52,106 nucleotides of DNA from Mesostigma viride (lineage: Eukaryota; Streptophyta; Mesostigmatophyceae; Mesostigmatales; Mesostigmataceae), in NCBI GenBank assembly GCA_009746045.1, contig RPFO01000246.1, positions 3,170,718 through 3,222,823 on the forward strand, in the 5' to 3' direction. A program made the position numbers and the translations under genes. The notes beneath the pieces were generated by a model. That model saw only the letters and a program-made list of their open reading frames with translations. It made no database searches and was not told where the DNA came from. Below, piece after piece: positions 1 through 11,800 of this stretch (position 1 is the first letter of the stretch; the number at the start of each line of letters is the position of its first letter).

Positions 1-157
1 CCATGGTTTTTCACCCCTCCACCTCCCTTTCTCCCCCGCTCTTGTTCCCCTTGTACACGCATCCCTTCCCATCTCTTCGTTTCCTTGTTCGTCGTCCCAT
101 CCCTGTCTCTGTGGCTCCCTCCTCCCCCTTTCCTCCTTCAACCCATTCCTTTGTCCC

Positions 158-3112
158 ATGCCTGCCCTGCATCACGGATGGCCATACCCATGGACACAGC
201 TTGTGGACCCAGGCCAACGGCGGGCCCCTGGCACAGATGGCACGCACACCCCTGGAAACCATCACCATGGCAGCAGCAACCCTGCAGGGACAAGGAGCCA
301 CATGGCAGGTCTGACAACCCCAACAGCAGGCGGCCATGGTGGCATGGGGGGAGACTCGGCCGCCGGCGTGCCAGGTGGCAACGTCCTGGCCACATGGGAC
401 CGCGCAGGGACTACTCAGGGTGTGGGCGTTGCGCAGCCAGTAGGAACTACCCGGGGGCAGGAGCCATCCATGATGGTATCTTCATCCATGCCAATGGGTG
501 CTGCATCAGCATCCGGGGAGCATCCGGCACGACCTGCCGCGCTGGCATCCTTTTCCGGCATCAGCAGCACACGGCAAGAGGCGGCAGATGAGGATCCAGT
601 GCCGCGACTCATGGGCACAGGTGATCTGTTCCAACACGCAAACAGCGGGGCAGGTCAGCGTGGCGGGCCCAAGGGGGCACCCTGGGAGAGCGTCCCCAAC
701 GTTGTCCCTGACGAGGTGCTGGGACTCCATGGGACCCAGGCCAAGGCATCTCCTGCGGCCATCGGTGCCCACGTGGACAGCTGGCACAAGACAATGCCCC
801 CACAATCCGCGGCAGGCGCGGATGATGACGTGGCCGCGGCTGCATCATCGCATGGGTCATCTTCCGTGCCATCCCCACCTGAGCCCACCCTGGTGACTGC
901 GCTACTAGCGTCGGGGCAGCCCCAGCCGTCGGCATGGGACCTGCCAGCGGGAGTGGAGTTCTCGTTATTGCCGGCACAAGGGGCAGGCCATGCGCGCGCC
1001 ACTACCACCCCCGCAGAGCTACATGCGGCGTCCCCACGTCCTGCTGCTAGCACCCGTGAGGGGTCCAACACCCGCACAATGGAGAACGCAGGCAGGGCCA
1101 ATGCCCGGTGGCCCTTGCGGCCGCTGCAACGGGGCCATCCGTCGGTGATTGTGGTTGGGAGCGGGCTGAGCCTACTGGGCGGTGGGCTGGGGGACGCGAT
1201 CGATGCCTTTCCCGACATCATCCGGTTTGTGTGGTTCCGGACGAGAGGGTTTGAGCGGGACGTCGGCCAGCGGACAACCATCGTGTTCGCGCCGTCCATC
1301 AAGATGCCGTTCCAGGGACCCTCGCAGCTGCACATGCCTGCTGGTGAGTCGTTGCCACCGAACGTGTCCGTGAACCCTGTCGGAGGCCACAGACATGCAT
1401 GTTATCGCTGGAACGACCCGTGGGTCACCGCGTAAGGCTTTCTCTGGTTTGTTGACTGGGTGAGTGGCGCCATGCCCGTCAAGTACCGAGGTGGCTGTGT
1501 GGATGCACTTATAGTTCTTCTGCCCCCGCATGCTGACGGTGAATGCGTGCCCTTGCATGGATCCACATCTGTTGATGCCAAACTGGCCCGCGTGGCCACA
1601 TGCTGCCGCATCCCCTTTGTACCCTTTGTACCAACAAACATGATGCCTTGCTTGCCACGTCCCTGGTGGTACGTGACACCCTGGCAGAGTGGGACGCCCA
1701 CGAAGGCGCCACCATCAAGGAGGTGTACGCCATCTACGACGCAGGCGCAAAGCCACGCACGGCCAAGAAGATACAGGACTGGTACAAGGACGTGCGGTGG
1801 GGGCGGGGCGGGGCTGCCAAAGTCAGGGTGGGGCCTCTGGAGTCAACGAAGATCCTTTTTTCGAGGTAACCGTTGTTGCTCAGGAAGACCTCTTTTTCTT
1901 TCATCTGTTGGGAGATTAGCATTCGACACTCTCGTATGTCCGTTCTCGCCCACCAGGGAACAGTACATGCATGTGGACCGCTTGCGCAGCCTAGTTTGAT
2001 TTGGACTCTCTGCGGCACGCTTCCTGTGCATGTTAGAATTGCAGCGAACAACTGCTCGTTAAATGGTCCATTAGGCTTTGCCTTCTGGCCTTGCGATACC
2101 CTAGGCATCTTGCACCCTTGGGTTGCCTGCTCAGTGGCGCTGTTTAGTAGGTTCCTATATCAGGCGTTCCTATTGAATTGGTGGCGATGTCCTTAAGAAA
2201 AGTCTTATAGAATCATGGTTTCCTGTTAAGAAAGCAGTGCAGATTAGGTGACCTTCCAGAGCCCTCGCAGGGCAGGTGGCAATGTGGAACTCACGGCGGC
2301 ATGCAGAGCAGCAGTATCTTCTCCCATGCTCTGGCCGCTCAGTATATTCATTCACGCGCCTCCGTTGGGAGAGTCACGGGGTACCAACATGTTGAGTAGG
2401 TATCTTTCATCCCTGATTGATGCACAGCGAGAAGGGGGCAGAGATTACTTTCCTGGCCTTGAAGACAGGCCACAGGTTCCATTACACTGCTCGCTGGGAG
2501 AGTCTAGCAACTAGTGTGGGTGCAATATGGCTTCGACATAGCAAAAGCGTAGCGGATGCAGTAAGGCTGCCCCATGGTCGCTCAGTTCGTCGTGTGTGAA
2601 TACCATAACACGTGCTTGCTATGGGGTGGAACACCTGGATCTGAAGCTTCGTGCATGGGTTGGGCGTGGGCCTGACCGTGACTCCCATTTCATTATGAAT
2701 CAACTAACGGTGGGGGGTCATGTTCATATACCTGTGCCGTCCGTTTCATATACATGTGCTTTGCAGGTATCATCTGCAGGAAAGGTTTGCGTCGACAGGG
2801 CTGCAGGCACTCATGTTTGCCGTGCAACGATTCGGCCGCGCTGCGTACGTAGGGTTTGATTTCCACACAGGTGTCCATGGCCATTATTATGAAGAGAAGT
2901 TTAAGAAGGACACGTGTCACAACATGTCTGATGAGGCCCGCGTCCTCAAGCAGCTGGAGGCAGAAGGGAAGCTGATATCCCTGGGATGCTTGCTGAGGGA
3001 TGCGGCCAGGAAAAAGCAGCTGTGCAAGCCGATGCATATCAAGCACATCCCGCACAACCCCAACTGTAAAATTGTGGGACAGTTCAATGTCGCTAAAGAA
3101 AGTATGGCCTGA
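158..3112 (+). CDS. GT29 (sialyltransferase-like) glycosyltransferase, 3 exons
   Basis: Predicted exons 158-1343, 1688-1865 and 2767-3112 give 569 codons plus stop, with GT-AG introns whose phases match (1, then 2). Residues about 328-375 carry a sialyl-motif L (VVGSG, GDAID, IIRF, then GFERDVGQRTT). Exon 3 opens with motif S (ASTGLQALMFAVQRFG, then YVGFDF) at about 463-487, followed by HYYE (494-497) and HNMSDE (506-511), which fit motifs III and VS. GT29 enzymes are normally Golgi type II membrane proteins that move a sugar from a CMP-sugar donor. Green plants lack sialic acid and use GT29 members on other acceptors, Kdo in pectin being one proposal, so the substrate here is unknown. The first ~325 residues are Gly/Ala/Pro/His-rich with no visible membrane anchor. 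The frame is open back to base 2, so the true start or an upstream exon may lie outside the window. The motifs are firm; the exon 1-2 junction is inferred. Confidence 0.75.
2350..2560 (-). repeat. Degenerate LINE 3' end inside GT29 intron 2
   Basis: Within the second GT29 intron (1866-2766) the top strand reads as a worn reverse complement of the 3' UTR seen at 30.6-30.8 kb. A hairpin remnant near 2359-2384 (CTCCGTTGGGAGAGTCACGG) is followed by GGGGGCAGAGA, then GGCCACAGG, then GTGGGTGCAATA. The order of blocks matches better copies, so this is an old minus-strand insertion. The rest of the intron shows nothing recognisable. Confidence 0.5.
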
Positions 3113-3119
3113 TATTCGG

Positions 3120-3710
3120 CATTATTAGTTAATCAAACTCGTGCTCCCGTTGCGGAGTCATGGAGCACAATGGTACAGAGTTGAAAGTGCTTTTCGTCCC
3201 TGGCTGTATAGTGCACGCTGGGAAGGGGGCAGAGACACCGGTCTTCCCTCATGCTTCGAGGCAAGCCACAGTTAAACTCGTGAGCGAGGAGAGTCTGGCA
3301 TACCTGTGGGTGCACTATAATGCTGAAAGGTGCATGGGTGGCATGCATGGGGGGGCATTGACTGGCACAATGAAACTGAAGACTGAAGTTTGCTCGGGCC
3401 GCGGGTTACGGTACATAGACAGGCCGCGAGTGCATAGGCGCTGAACAACTGAAGCTACATAGGCATACTCCGGTCCGTGTTATGCTGAGCCATACGTATA
3501 CGTTTGACATGATGTATTCTGGTCGAGTTACCATTTGACAATAAATGAATCTTAACTAAGTGTGCGATCGAGTGATCCCGTTTGGGAGTCACGGAGCACA
3601 GTATAATTAATACAGAGTTGAAGTGCATGCTTTTCATCCGGCCGGCCATGCAGGTGCCCAGTATGTTGCACACTGGGAAGGGGGCAGAGACACGGCCCGT
3701 CTGAACCCTT
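3120..3710 (-). repeat. Two degenerate family-1 LINE 3' ends
   Basis: Just after the GT29 stop codon lie two reverse-oriented 3' ends. One begins near 3127 (AT-rich tail, then a hairpin reading CTCGTGCTCCCGTTGCGGAG and GTCATGGAGCAC) and runs to about 3345. The other begins near 3565 (TGATCCCGTTTGGGAGTCAC, GGAGCAC) and runs to about 3705. Both continue into the GGGGGCAGAGACAC block typical of this family. The GT29 polyadenylation site may therefore lie in or before retroelement sequence. From 3711 to 4058 I see nothing recognisable. Confidence 0.55.
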
Positions 3711-4054
3711 GAAAATAAATAAGCAAGTACATGGTACGTACTCAAGCAGAACGTGTCATGTGCATATAGACATGCCGCGTTGCTATCTTCGACTCCAGAC
3801 CTGTCCAGACGAGTGAAAGAGCTAGTATACACATCGCGCCACTTGCCTTCGCGGGTGAAACTTATCCGCGTAGAAAAGTACCTCATCGGGTACTCTGTGG
3901 CATGCGCCTTCGATCAGTGCATCAGTGTTCGCGCACTTAGGCATGCATGCCACGGAGTACTGTGCTAATCTAATCAGAAAAACTAAAAAGTCTTAAGCTC
4001 CCCGGCAGGGCCCAAATCGGTATTAATTATAATCTAATAAATATTAGTTTTTAA

Positions 4055-4310
4055 ACACGTGCTAGCTCCCGTTGGGGAGTCACGGAGCACCAGAGTGTTT
4101 TTTAATCGATCCCTGAGTGCGCACATGCACTGTAGGGGCTCCCCCTCGGAGGGGGGCAGAGAGCCCCCCCTTCCCTCATGCATGCCGCAGGCATGCCACA
4201 GGGGGCACAATTGGACCCGTCGAAACGATCCGGCATCCCCTGTGGGTGCAATACGACCCGTGTTAGCATTACATTGCTATGGAGACGTGAGCAAAAGGCA
4301 GTGCTAGGAG
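4055..4310 (-). repeat. Family-1 LINE 3' UTR and terminal hairpin
   Basis: A fairly well preserved reverse-oriented copy of the 3' UTR also found at 7.5-7.7, 7.9-8.2 and 30.6-31.0 kb. It has the hairpin CTCCCGTTGGGGAGTCACGG, a GGGGGGCAGAGA block, CATGCCGCAGGCATGCCACA, GATCCGGCA, and GTGGGTGCAATACGACCCGT. No open reading frame of interest. Confidence 0.65.
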
Positions 4311-4369
4311 AGATCAACGCGGACCAGCTGCCTGCTTACCTTCCGCTCCATTGAGGATAAGCGCGGCTC

Positions 4370-4620
4370 GCGATCATTCCTCTCGTGCCGCAAGAAGCTG
4401 CACAACCTCTCCTGGACGCTGGACGACAACCTGACCCCCGCTCAGCAGCTAGCATGCAGCAGCGACGCGGCGACATGTGGCCGGAGTACCTCCGCCCTAC
4501 TTGGCAAGACCCAAATCTTGAACATTCAAAACCCAATGCACGTGTTCTGAAGGGGCGGGGACTTGATCGCCAATTCAACCAGCTGTCGGGAAGCTAGCCG
4601 GCGCCCCATGGGCTAGACTA
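4370..4620 (+). pseudogene. LINE ORF1 C-terminal fragment, degenerate
   Basis: This piece encodes a broken version of the ORF1 C-terminal domain found several times in the window: RKKLHNLSWTLDDNLTPAQQ, then a garbled RRGDMWPEYLRP. The same order (basic helix, WTLDDDLTPAQQQRRRDLWPEYL) is intact at 7.1 and 30.2 kb. The pattern resembles the C-terminal domain of L1-type ORF1 RNA-binding proteins. Premature stops and lost frame show it is dead. Confidence 0.6.
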
Positions 4621-4639
4621 GCCATCTATGTAGTCAAAC

Positions 4640-4985
4640 CCATGCTTGGGTGATGCAACCTGGACATCGCCATCCCATCTAGCTAGTGCCATGCCAATGG
4701 CAGAGTATATGAACGTCTGCGGGACTGCGCCCATGCAGCTCAGCCAGGCTGGCCGGCACCTCCTGACGTGGGCCGGGCCCCGTGATGCTAGATGCCGCAA
4801 GGCCCGCACCGGCCTTCAAAGAACAGCTAGTAGAGGACATGGGGGGCCTAGGCCTCTCCGTGATTTGGAAAAAGATGATGGACAAGGCCAAGTGGGCCCA
4901 GGTCATAGAGGACAACGAGCCCCCCTCCGTGGGGAAGCGCCCGCGTGTGCAAACCTACGGGAAGCACGCCAGACAGGTCCCCTAG
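4640..4985 (+). pseudogene. LINE ORF2 C-terminal end
   Basis: The reading GRHLLTWAGP, then WKKMMDKAKWAQVIEDNE, PPSVGKRPRVQTYGKHARQ and a stop at 4983-4985 parallels the ORF2 end at 22.8-23.1 kb (GRHILTWPGP, LDKTRWKKIVKAH, DPVGKPPPPKRRRR). It represents a related but distinct LINE subfamily. The two halves of the match lie in different frames, so it is a pseudogene. It directly follows the ORF1 scrap at 4.4-4.6 kb, so an internal deletion must have joined the two. A 3' UTR of about 100 bases separates it from the microsatellite. Confidence 0.6.
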
Positions 4986-5091
4986 TAGGGTAGAGTACGT
5001 TGATGTTTGTGGCTTGAGTTGATAGATTTTGAATAGATGTAGATAGCTGTTGACAGTAGCTAGATTAGACCGGTAGGACTGTTAATTTGCA

Positions 5092-5785
5092 CCCATCCAT
5101 CCATCCATCCATCCATCCATCCATCCATCCATCCATCCATCCATCCATCCATCCATCCATCCATCCATCCATCCATCCATCCATCCATCCATCCATCCAT
5201 CCATCCATCCATCCATCCATCCATCCATCCATCCATCCATCCATCCATCCATCCATCCATCCATCCATCCATCCATCCATCCATCCATGCATCCATCCAT
5301 CCATGCATCCATCCATCCATCCATCCATCCATCCATCCATCCATCCATCCATCCATCCATCCATCCATCCATCCATCCATCCATCCATCCATCCATCCAT
5401 CCATCCATCCATCCATCCATCCATCCATCCATCCATCCATCCATCCATCCATCCATCCATCCATCCATCCATCCATCCATCCATCCATCCATCCATCCAT
5501 CCATCCATCCATCCATCCATCCATCCATCCATCCATCCATCCATCCATCCATCCATCCATCCATCCATCCATCCATCCATCCATCCATCCATCCATCCAT
5601 CCATCCATCCATCCATCCACCCACCCACCCACCCACCCACCCGTCCGTCCGTCCGTCCGTCCGTCCATCCACCCACCCACCCACCCACCCGTCCGTCCGT
5701 CCGTCCGTCCGTCCGTCCGTCCGTCCGTCCGTCCGTCCGTCCGTCCGTCCGTCCGTCCGTCCGTCCGTCCGTCCATCCATCCATC
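5092..5785. repeat. CATC/CGTC tetranucleotide microsatellite, ~0.7 kb
   Basis: Uninterrupted CATC units run to about 5618 with two CATG variants near 5288 and 5304. They are followed by alternating blocks of CACC and CGTC to 5773 and three final CATC units. All three frames are open on both strands, which gives long artefactual reading frames. The tract sits between a LINE ORF2 end and the LINE terminal hairpin, so it grew inside a retroelement 3' UTR. Confidence 0.97.
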
Positions 5786-5789
5786 GGGG

Positions 5790-5858
5790 TTAATGCTCCG
5801 TGCATGACTCCCCAACGGGAGCACGAGTTTTATTAATTAATTAATTAATTAATTAATA
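5790..5858 (+). repeat. LINE 3' terminal hairpin with TTAA-rich tail
   Basis: TGCTCCGTG, ATGACTCCCCAACGGGAGCA and CGAG precede about eight ATTA units. GTGCTCC-type and GGAGCAC-type arms can pair. This is the 3' terminus of the element whose ORF2 end lies at 4.64-4.99 kb. From 5859 to 6290 there is little else: a worn reverse copy of the same hairpin near 6001-6030 and otherwise nothing recognisable. Confidence 0.7.
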
Positions 5859-6289
5859 TAGAACGTAGCCATGTGCATGCCCATAGCCTAACCATTATAA
5901 TTAGCCGGCCAACCGAAACATCCACCAGCCTAGCTTTGCGTCTCGCCTAGCACTGCGTGTTTGCTCACGTCTCCATTAATTAGTTGATTAATTCTAGTCT
6001 CGTGTCCCCGTTGGGGGACCACAGAATGCTCACTGAAGTCCCCGATCATGCAAGAAGATATATAGTGGTGACGTCTCCCCAAGACGTCAAATGGAACATG
6101 TAGTGTCCATGTGCAGCTAGTCCATTGTTCAGTGAGTTTCCCTGAAGGCTTCCGCCCCGGATAGGTCAGAATAGCGAGAACAAGAACCTTGAAAAGATCC
6201 TGTTTCCGGCCAGCGCCCAGGTCCTTGGCGTGGCAGCCACATTATGTCTAATTTAGTTACGCAGAGCCATCCATGCAAGACCTCTGCAG

Positions 6290-7303
6290 TTAAGGCTGAC
6301 ATCCGAGCAGTGCTGGAGGAGCACGTGACCTGGCCGTTGGCCGATCGAGTTCAGCTGACCTCGCTAGCTGAACACGACGCTCAACACGGTGGAGGCCCGG
6401 GTCTCCAATCAGTGGAAAACAAGGTTGTCCACAAGCTCCCGAACCTCAGTCGATCACGGCGCTGCAGACCGCGCGGCGCAGGCATCTGAGGCGCGGCATG
6501 CGTGCTGCACTTGTCTCTCGCCTCAAACAGGTGGAGGGCAAGTGCGGCTTGCTCGTCAAGAAGCTCGAAGCCATCACCGCCCAAACCGATGCAGGTCCGG
6601 CCGACGCACGTCCTGGCCGCGCAGGTCCCGGCCGGCGATTGCAGCCGGCAGGCGGCCACCATCACAGCGGCCAGCCCACCCGCCCGGCAGATGATAGCCT
6701 CTCGCCGGCGCCGCACTCCCGACGCGGACCTGCTGGGGTCAGCGACCGCCTCGACCACTCTAGCTGACGCCATCGCTACGAAACTACAGGATCGAGCTTG
6801 AAGACCTTTGCCAGGCAAAACAACGGCAGGCCACCGACCGCGCTCGCCGCGAGAGTCCGGAGTGGTGCTGCGTCGCTTCCCCCAGAAGCCAGGTGACCGC
6901 TCACCCTGGGGTTGTAACCACGTACCCTTGCCGGCGAGCTCAAGGACCAGCTCCATACGTACCCTCATGGGCAAGGTAGGTGAGGTAGAACTGCGTGGTT
7001 GCCACCGCCTTCCCCACTCACGGGACAAGGCGGCTCCCCCACCAGTCCTGCTCACCTTCCCCTCCCCTGAGGACAAGCAGCGGTTCCTTTCGAGATCATC
7101 GCTTGCAAGAGGTTGCACGACCTCACCTAGACGCTGGACGACGACCTGACCCCGCTCAGCATCAGCGCCGACGCGACCTGTGGCCGGAATACCTCCGCCA
7201 CAAGCAGGACCGGCCCCAGAAGCCCAAGGTGTACTGGAGGCCGGGGCGGGGACCTGATGATCAACCACAAGCTAGATGTGCATGGACGCCCCCTGCGGGC
7301 TAG
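6290..7303 (+). pseudogene. LINE ORF1-like protein remnant, copy A
   Basis: Frameshifted remains of an ORF1 protein in the order expected for an L1-type ORF1p. A helical region (AVLEEHVTWPLAD near 6310, NTVEARVSNQWKT near 6385) is followed by SRLKQVEGKCGLLVKKLEAI near 6518. A possible RRM segment (VVLRRFPQKPG near 6863, then VLLTFPSPEDKQRF near 7048) and the C-terminal domain (LTPLS-QRRRDLWPEYLRH, VYWRPGRG, stop TAG 7301-7303) complete it. The same blocks recur at 29.4-30.4 kb. Several indels break the frame. No ORF2 follows; the 3' UTR and tail come within 430 bases. Confidence 0.65.
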
Positions 7304-7733
7304 AATGGCCCTAGCTAATCACAGTGGTAGTCACTGCCGCCATGGCAGCCATGCCTAGATTATTTGCCTAGCCTTGCCACCAAACCTAGTCACGTGCACC
7401 GCTAACGCACGGTACACAACCAGCCCTAGCCTTAGCTTAGTAGCCTTCGTACAGCCAGCCATGCTACGTCCTGGCTATGCTTCGCTTCCTTGCCCACGCT
7501 CCTTGTTTGGATATGTAACTCACACGCGGGTCTTATTGCACCCGCAGACCTTGCACCGGATCGTTTATCGTGCCAGGTTGCTGCTGTGGCATGCCGTAGG
7601 CATGAAGGAGCAAGGGGGTCTCTGCCCTTTCTTCCTGTTGTGCACATACAGGGATTAAAATGCACTTCGGTGCTCCGTGACTCCCCAACGGCCCGTTGAG
7701 CACGAGTTTAATTCATAAATTAATTAATGCAAG
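7304..7733 (+). repeat. Family-1 LINE 3' UTR with hairpin and tail
   Basis: Follows the ORF1 stop of copy A. Recognisable blocks in order are GTCACTGCCGCCATGGCAGC, CACGTGCACCGCTAACGCAC, a GGGTCTTATTGCACCCGCAG block, GCCGTAGGCATGAAGGAG, GGGGGTCTCTGCCCTTTC, then GGTGCTCCGTGACTCCCCAA and a TTAATTAAT tail ending near 7729. The same order occurs after copy B at 30.41 kb, showing that ORF1 and this UTR belong to one element type. Confidence 0.7.
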
Positions 7734-7889
7734 ACCTATGCGTGCATGTGTCGATGCATCCTTGGTGCCAGGAAGCCAACTGCCCATGCAAGAGTTTAAA
7801 ACGCTCGGTGTATGGAACTGCGCTGTGCCGTCCAGGTGTAAAATTGCGGTGGGGGGCGACCGTCAAGCCCCAGGGCCATCGCTTCATGC

Positions 7890-8170
7890 AGTCTCCTTGC
7901 TGATTTCAAGGCCACCTGCTCAATCGCGCCCGTCTCCATAGCAATGTAATGCTCACATGGGTCATATTGCACCCACAGGGGATCGATACCCCCGGATCGT
8001 TTCAACGAGTCCGATTGAGCACCCTGTGGCATGATAGAGCTGGATCGAAGGGGGGGTCTCTGCCCCCTGCCCGTTGTGCACACTCAAGCTAGGATCGATT
8101 ACAAGTGCTCACTCAGGTGCTCCGTGACTCCCTGGAACGGGAGCACATGTTCAAATTAATTTATTAGGCG
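7890..8170 (+). repeat. Second family-1 LINE 3' UTR copy
   Basis: A separate plus-strand copy of the same UTR: CCATAGCAATGTAATGCTCA, GGGTCATATTGCACCCACAG, GGGGGGGTCTCTGCCCCCTG, then GGTGCTCCGTGACTCCCTGG, a GGGAGCAC arm and AATTAATTTATT. It has no ORF1 upstream, so it is 5'-truncated. The interval 8171-8823 is low-identity sequence with several AT/GC mixed stretches and no feature I can support. Confidence 0.6.
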
Positions 8171-8823
8171 AGACGTCTAGAGCTCTAGGCTGGCATACGT
8201 CGGTTGGCTACTGGTTAAAATTAGGCTAGAAGCATGTGCACATAAATGGTTACGTACGTTCTACCCTGCATTGCCGTTGCACATGGGATGGAAAGGAATG
8301 TCCAGGTTGCACCGGTATTCGCTTGGTGTAGGCTGGCAAGTTGGAAGGCAAATGAGTAGGTGCCGGTGTCGGATGGTATGGGTGACCGGAGGGAGCTCAC
8401 AGTAGATTTATCCAATTATGCAGCGCATTGTGCCCATGACCAGCCAAGTGCATGCTAAGTGAGACAACTACGTACGGCACACATGGCGGCCATGTGTACA
8501 TGTGGCATTGTCTCCTCAAGTGATACAGCACCTGCCCGCCGGGCGCCCGGGCCAGGGCATGCAATCTGATTCAGGCATGCATTCGAGAATGCATGTATGA
8601 GGCAGCTGAAAATAGTGACACGAGGCAGCTACACTTTGACACAATGCATCAAGGTCACTGAAGCAAGTTACCTGCCAATTGCCATTGCACTGTCAAATCG
8701 ATTAGGGAATCAATAGGAACATCTGGCATGAGAAGATACCACTGAAGAGCGCTCAAACTTGCATGTCAGCTGTACAACTCATCATTGATTCCAGGCCACT
8801 GCAATCGGCAAATGACATTTTCT

Positions 8824-11800
8824 TCAAGCTAGCATGAACTTTGTTGTGTCACTTAAAAAAGGTAAATAAACGGCCTTCCCTTGCCGTAGGTTCAAGACTG
8901 CGGACACCTGGCAAGTTTTCGGATTCGTCTTGAGATGTCCACAGCCTTCGGTTAGTCCCTCGAAACAAAAAACTGCACCAAACATGCGTATCACCAGAGC
9001 AAAGAAATTGGGCACTAGTAAGGAGTAGACATCATAGAGACCTTTGCAGCAATCCAGACGGTTGCTGAACACCAGTGAAAGGATATGCCGAAATCTCGTG
9101 AATACAACCAGTTGCAGCCACTTTTAACCAACATCACATCTGGAAATTAAAAGACTTCCAAGCAAGCACAAAAGCACGACAAGGAGTGATCCCATGTTGA
9201 GCCGCAAACACCTCTGATGTTTCCTTCCTCCCCTGCCCCCTTCTCCCCCTCCTCCATATCCCCACAAAGCCAATGCATGCGTGAGCAGCTGCAACAAGCC
9301 CCATCCCTTAGCACCAAATTGCTCCTAGGATTACCTATATATTCATTGAGAAAAAAAAAATTCGGAGGTGAGAGTGGCATGCAACAGAAGGAAAACCCCG
9401 AAAAGAAGAGCCCTGAAGAATATAAAATAAGCTGCCACGGGCATGCAATGATCAAGCCTGGCAGCACGAGGTACTACTAACTACAGCATAAAACTTTGAC
9501 ACACAGCAACATCGCTTCCGGCCCACCAGGCCTGGGAAGGATCTAGACCGCATAGGTCACGACGAAGTCGGCCCGGATGCGTCCGAATAACACATCGGCC
9601 ACAGTGCTTTACATACAAATGTGCTGGGAGCCTTATTGATATGCAGTGTCTCCGATGTCTTGGATGTACCTAGTCTTTGACAAGGAGACCCTCAGCTAAG
9701 GACCCACCCAATCCCTCCCTTCAAACTACACTACTCGTATATATAAGCAAACAATAATGTCCTAAAATCCCCTGAAAATGAGGACTATAACAACAGCCAC
9801 AAACCGTTGCAGCAGGCGCAGCCTACCTCCACGGGCTGCAGCAGGTCCAGCGCGCGCCCCTCGCGCTGGTCGTGCACTGCCAACCCCACAATGCGCTGGA
9901 CACCTGCCGAGAGGGCGATGAAGCACTGCAGGCCACATGGTGGTGGGGGCGGGGAACAAAACAAGAGTGGTGGGGTGTGGCGGCGGAGGAGGGAAGGTGG
10001 ACACGTTGCAACAGTGTCAGGGTGCATATCAGCCACAGGGCAGGGAGGAGAGAGGGCTTATGCACGGGATGGGACCTTGTAACACGATTTCAACGATGCA
10101 GTGCCTGTCAGTTACGGCAGAAGAAATTCAGACATGCCACCCTACGTGACGGCACCGCAGCAAACGTTGTCACGACCACAACGGTGCTGCGCAATTACGT
10201 GGGGACGGAACATGGCGCCGCTTGCGCCCGCACCCGGCACTGCCTGGTGGTCAAGTTGCCACGCGGCAACACTGGACAAACTTGGCAGCCGCGGATGCCA
10301 TTTCATACTGTATGGTGCGAGCACATCGGTGCAATGTCGTCTGTGCTGATGCATTCCCAGGAAGGACAGGCACCGCCAGTGCACCCACACTCCCCATTTT
10401 GGACGCTTGTCCACTCAGACAGAACCTCCGTATGCCCAACCCCGATCTCAGACACGTTTCAATACGTGCCACACATGGCATGACTAGAATCCATCTTCAT
10501 GATCTGGAGGACACATGCACGTGGGCAAGCAACCAATAACAACGCGTCGGCCATGGCGGCAGACACAGATTCCGCCGCGGATGGCACACAGCCACGCTTC
10601 AAGCTGCACGCGCTGGCATCATGATCAGCCCAGATTGGTGACCTGCTCCTCAAGCCTCAGACACTCTTTCCTGTTCACTCACCATCTCAAACGTTTGCTC
10701 GGACTGAGGCTTCAACTCGCCCAGCACCTGCGCGGTGGAACAGTGGGTGGGGGCGCCAGGGGGGCACCAGCAGGGAGCGGCACCGGTGGCCACGCACACG
10801 CGGACGAGGAGAGGGGGCAGCACACATTGTGGTCACGAATGACAGAGGCGCGCATGCACACATGTTGGTCATGAATGACAGAGGAGAGCATGCACACATG
10901 TTGGTCATGAATGACAGAGGAGAGCATGCACACATGATGGTCATGCACACGAGGGCGAGATGCAGAACATGAAGGGGGCAAGCCTATGTGGGGGAAGTCA
11001 ATGGGAGGGAACAAGGAGGTGAAATGGAATGGAATGGCTCTGAGAAGCAAGTTGAGACGGGGGCACCGGGGATGAAGGCAGGCAACAAGGCGTCGTCAAA
11101 ATGCCAAGTCCTTATCGGCAGTGTGCCCACTGGGATCAACCATCCACATACAAGGGCGACCCCCACGTTGTTACACACAGACACGGGCTGACCCTTGCAC
11201 ATGATTGTGATAACAAAGGCGAGTATGGCATATGGCAGGGCATATCAAGTGTGACTCCTGAAATACAGCTCGTTGCAGGACGCCCTCGCGCTCAAGTAGC
11301 CATGAGAACCAGCACCGACTACAGCACTTAATAGTGTATGCCCTCTTCGACAGCGTACTCCCTGCCTTGCCTCACCCGCATGTGCATACTTCCCCTTGCC
11401 TCACCCACATGTGCATCCTTCCCCTTGAGCACCTACCAGCGTGTGCTTCCCCTTGACCACCACGCCCGTGAAGCCGCCCGCCATGTCCCCTGGCGACAGC
11501 TGCACCTGCAGGGGGCCGACCAGGCGGTCCGTGCAGTTGCGCACGCAGAACTTGGCCTGCGGACGAGGGCGGGGACGAAAGATGAAGGGATGAAGGGATG
11601 AAGGGATGAAGAGATGAAGGGATGAAGGGATGAAGGGATGAAGGGATGAAGGGATGAAGGGATGAAGGGATGAAGGGATGAAGGGATGAAGGGATGAAGG
11701 GATGAAGGGATGAAGGGATGAAGGGATGAAGGGATGAAGGGATGAAGGGATGAAGGGATGAAGGGATGAAGGGATGAAGGGATGAAGGGATGAAGGGATG

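Noticed and set aside
1460-1690. Alternative GT29 exon in another frame (CVDALIVLLPPHADGEC)
   Set aside because: The chosen junction 1343/1688 is phase-consistent and short; this stretch has no donor that would keep the frame into the next exon, though RNA data could revive it.
5060-5836. Long frames of WMDG or HPSI repeats over the CATC array
   Set aside because: All frames on both strands are open because the unit is four bases without stops; this is simple-sequence artefact.
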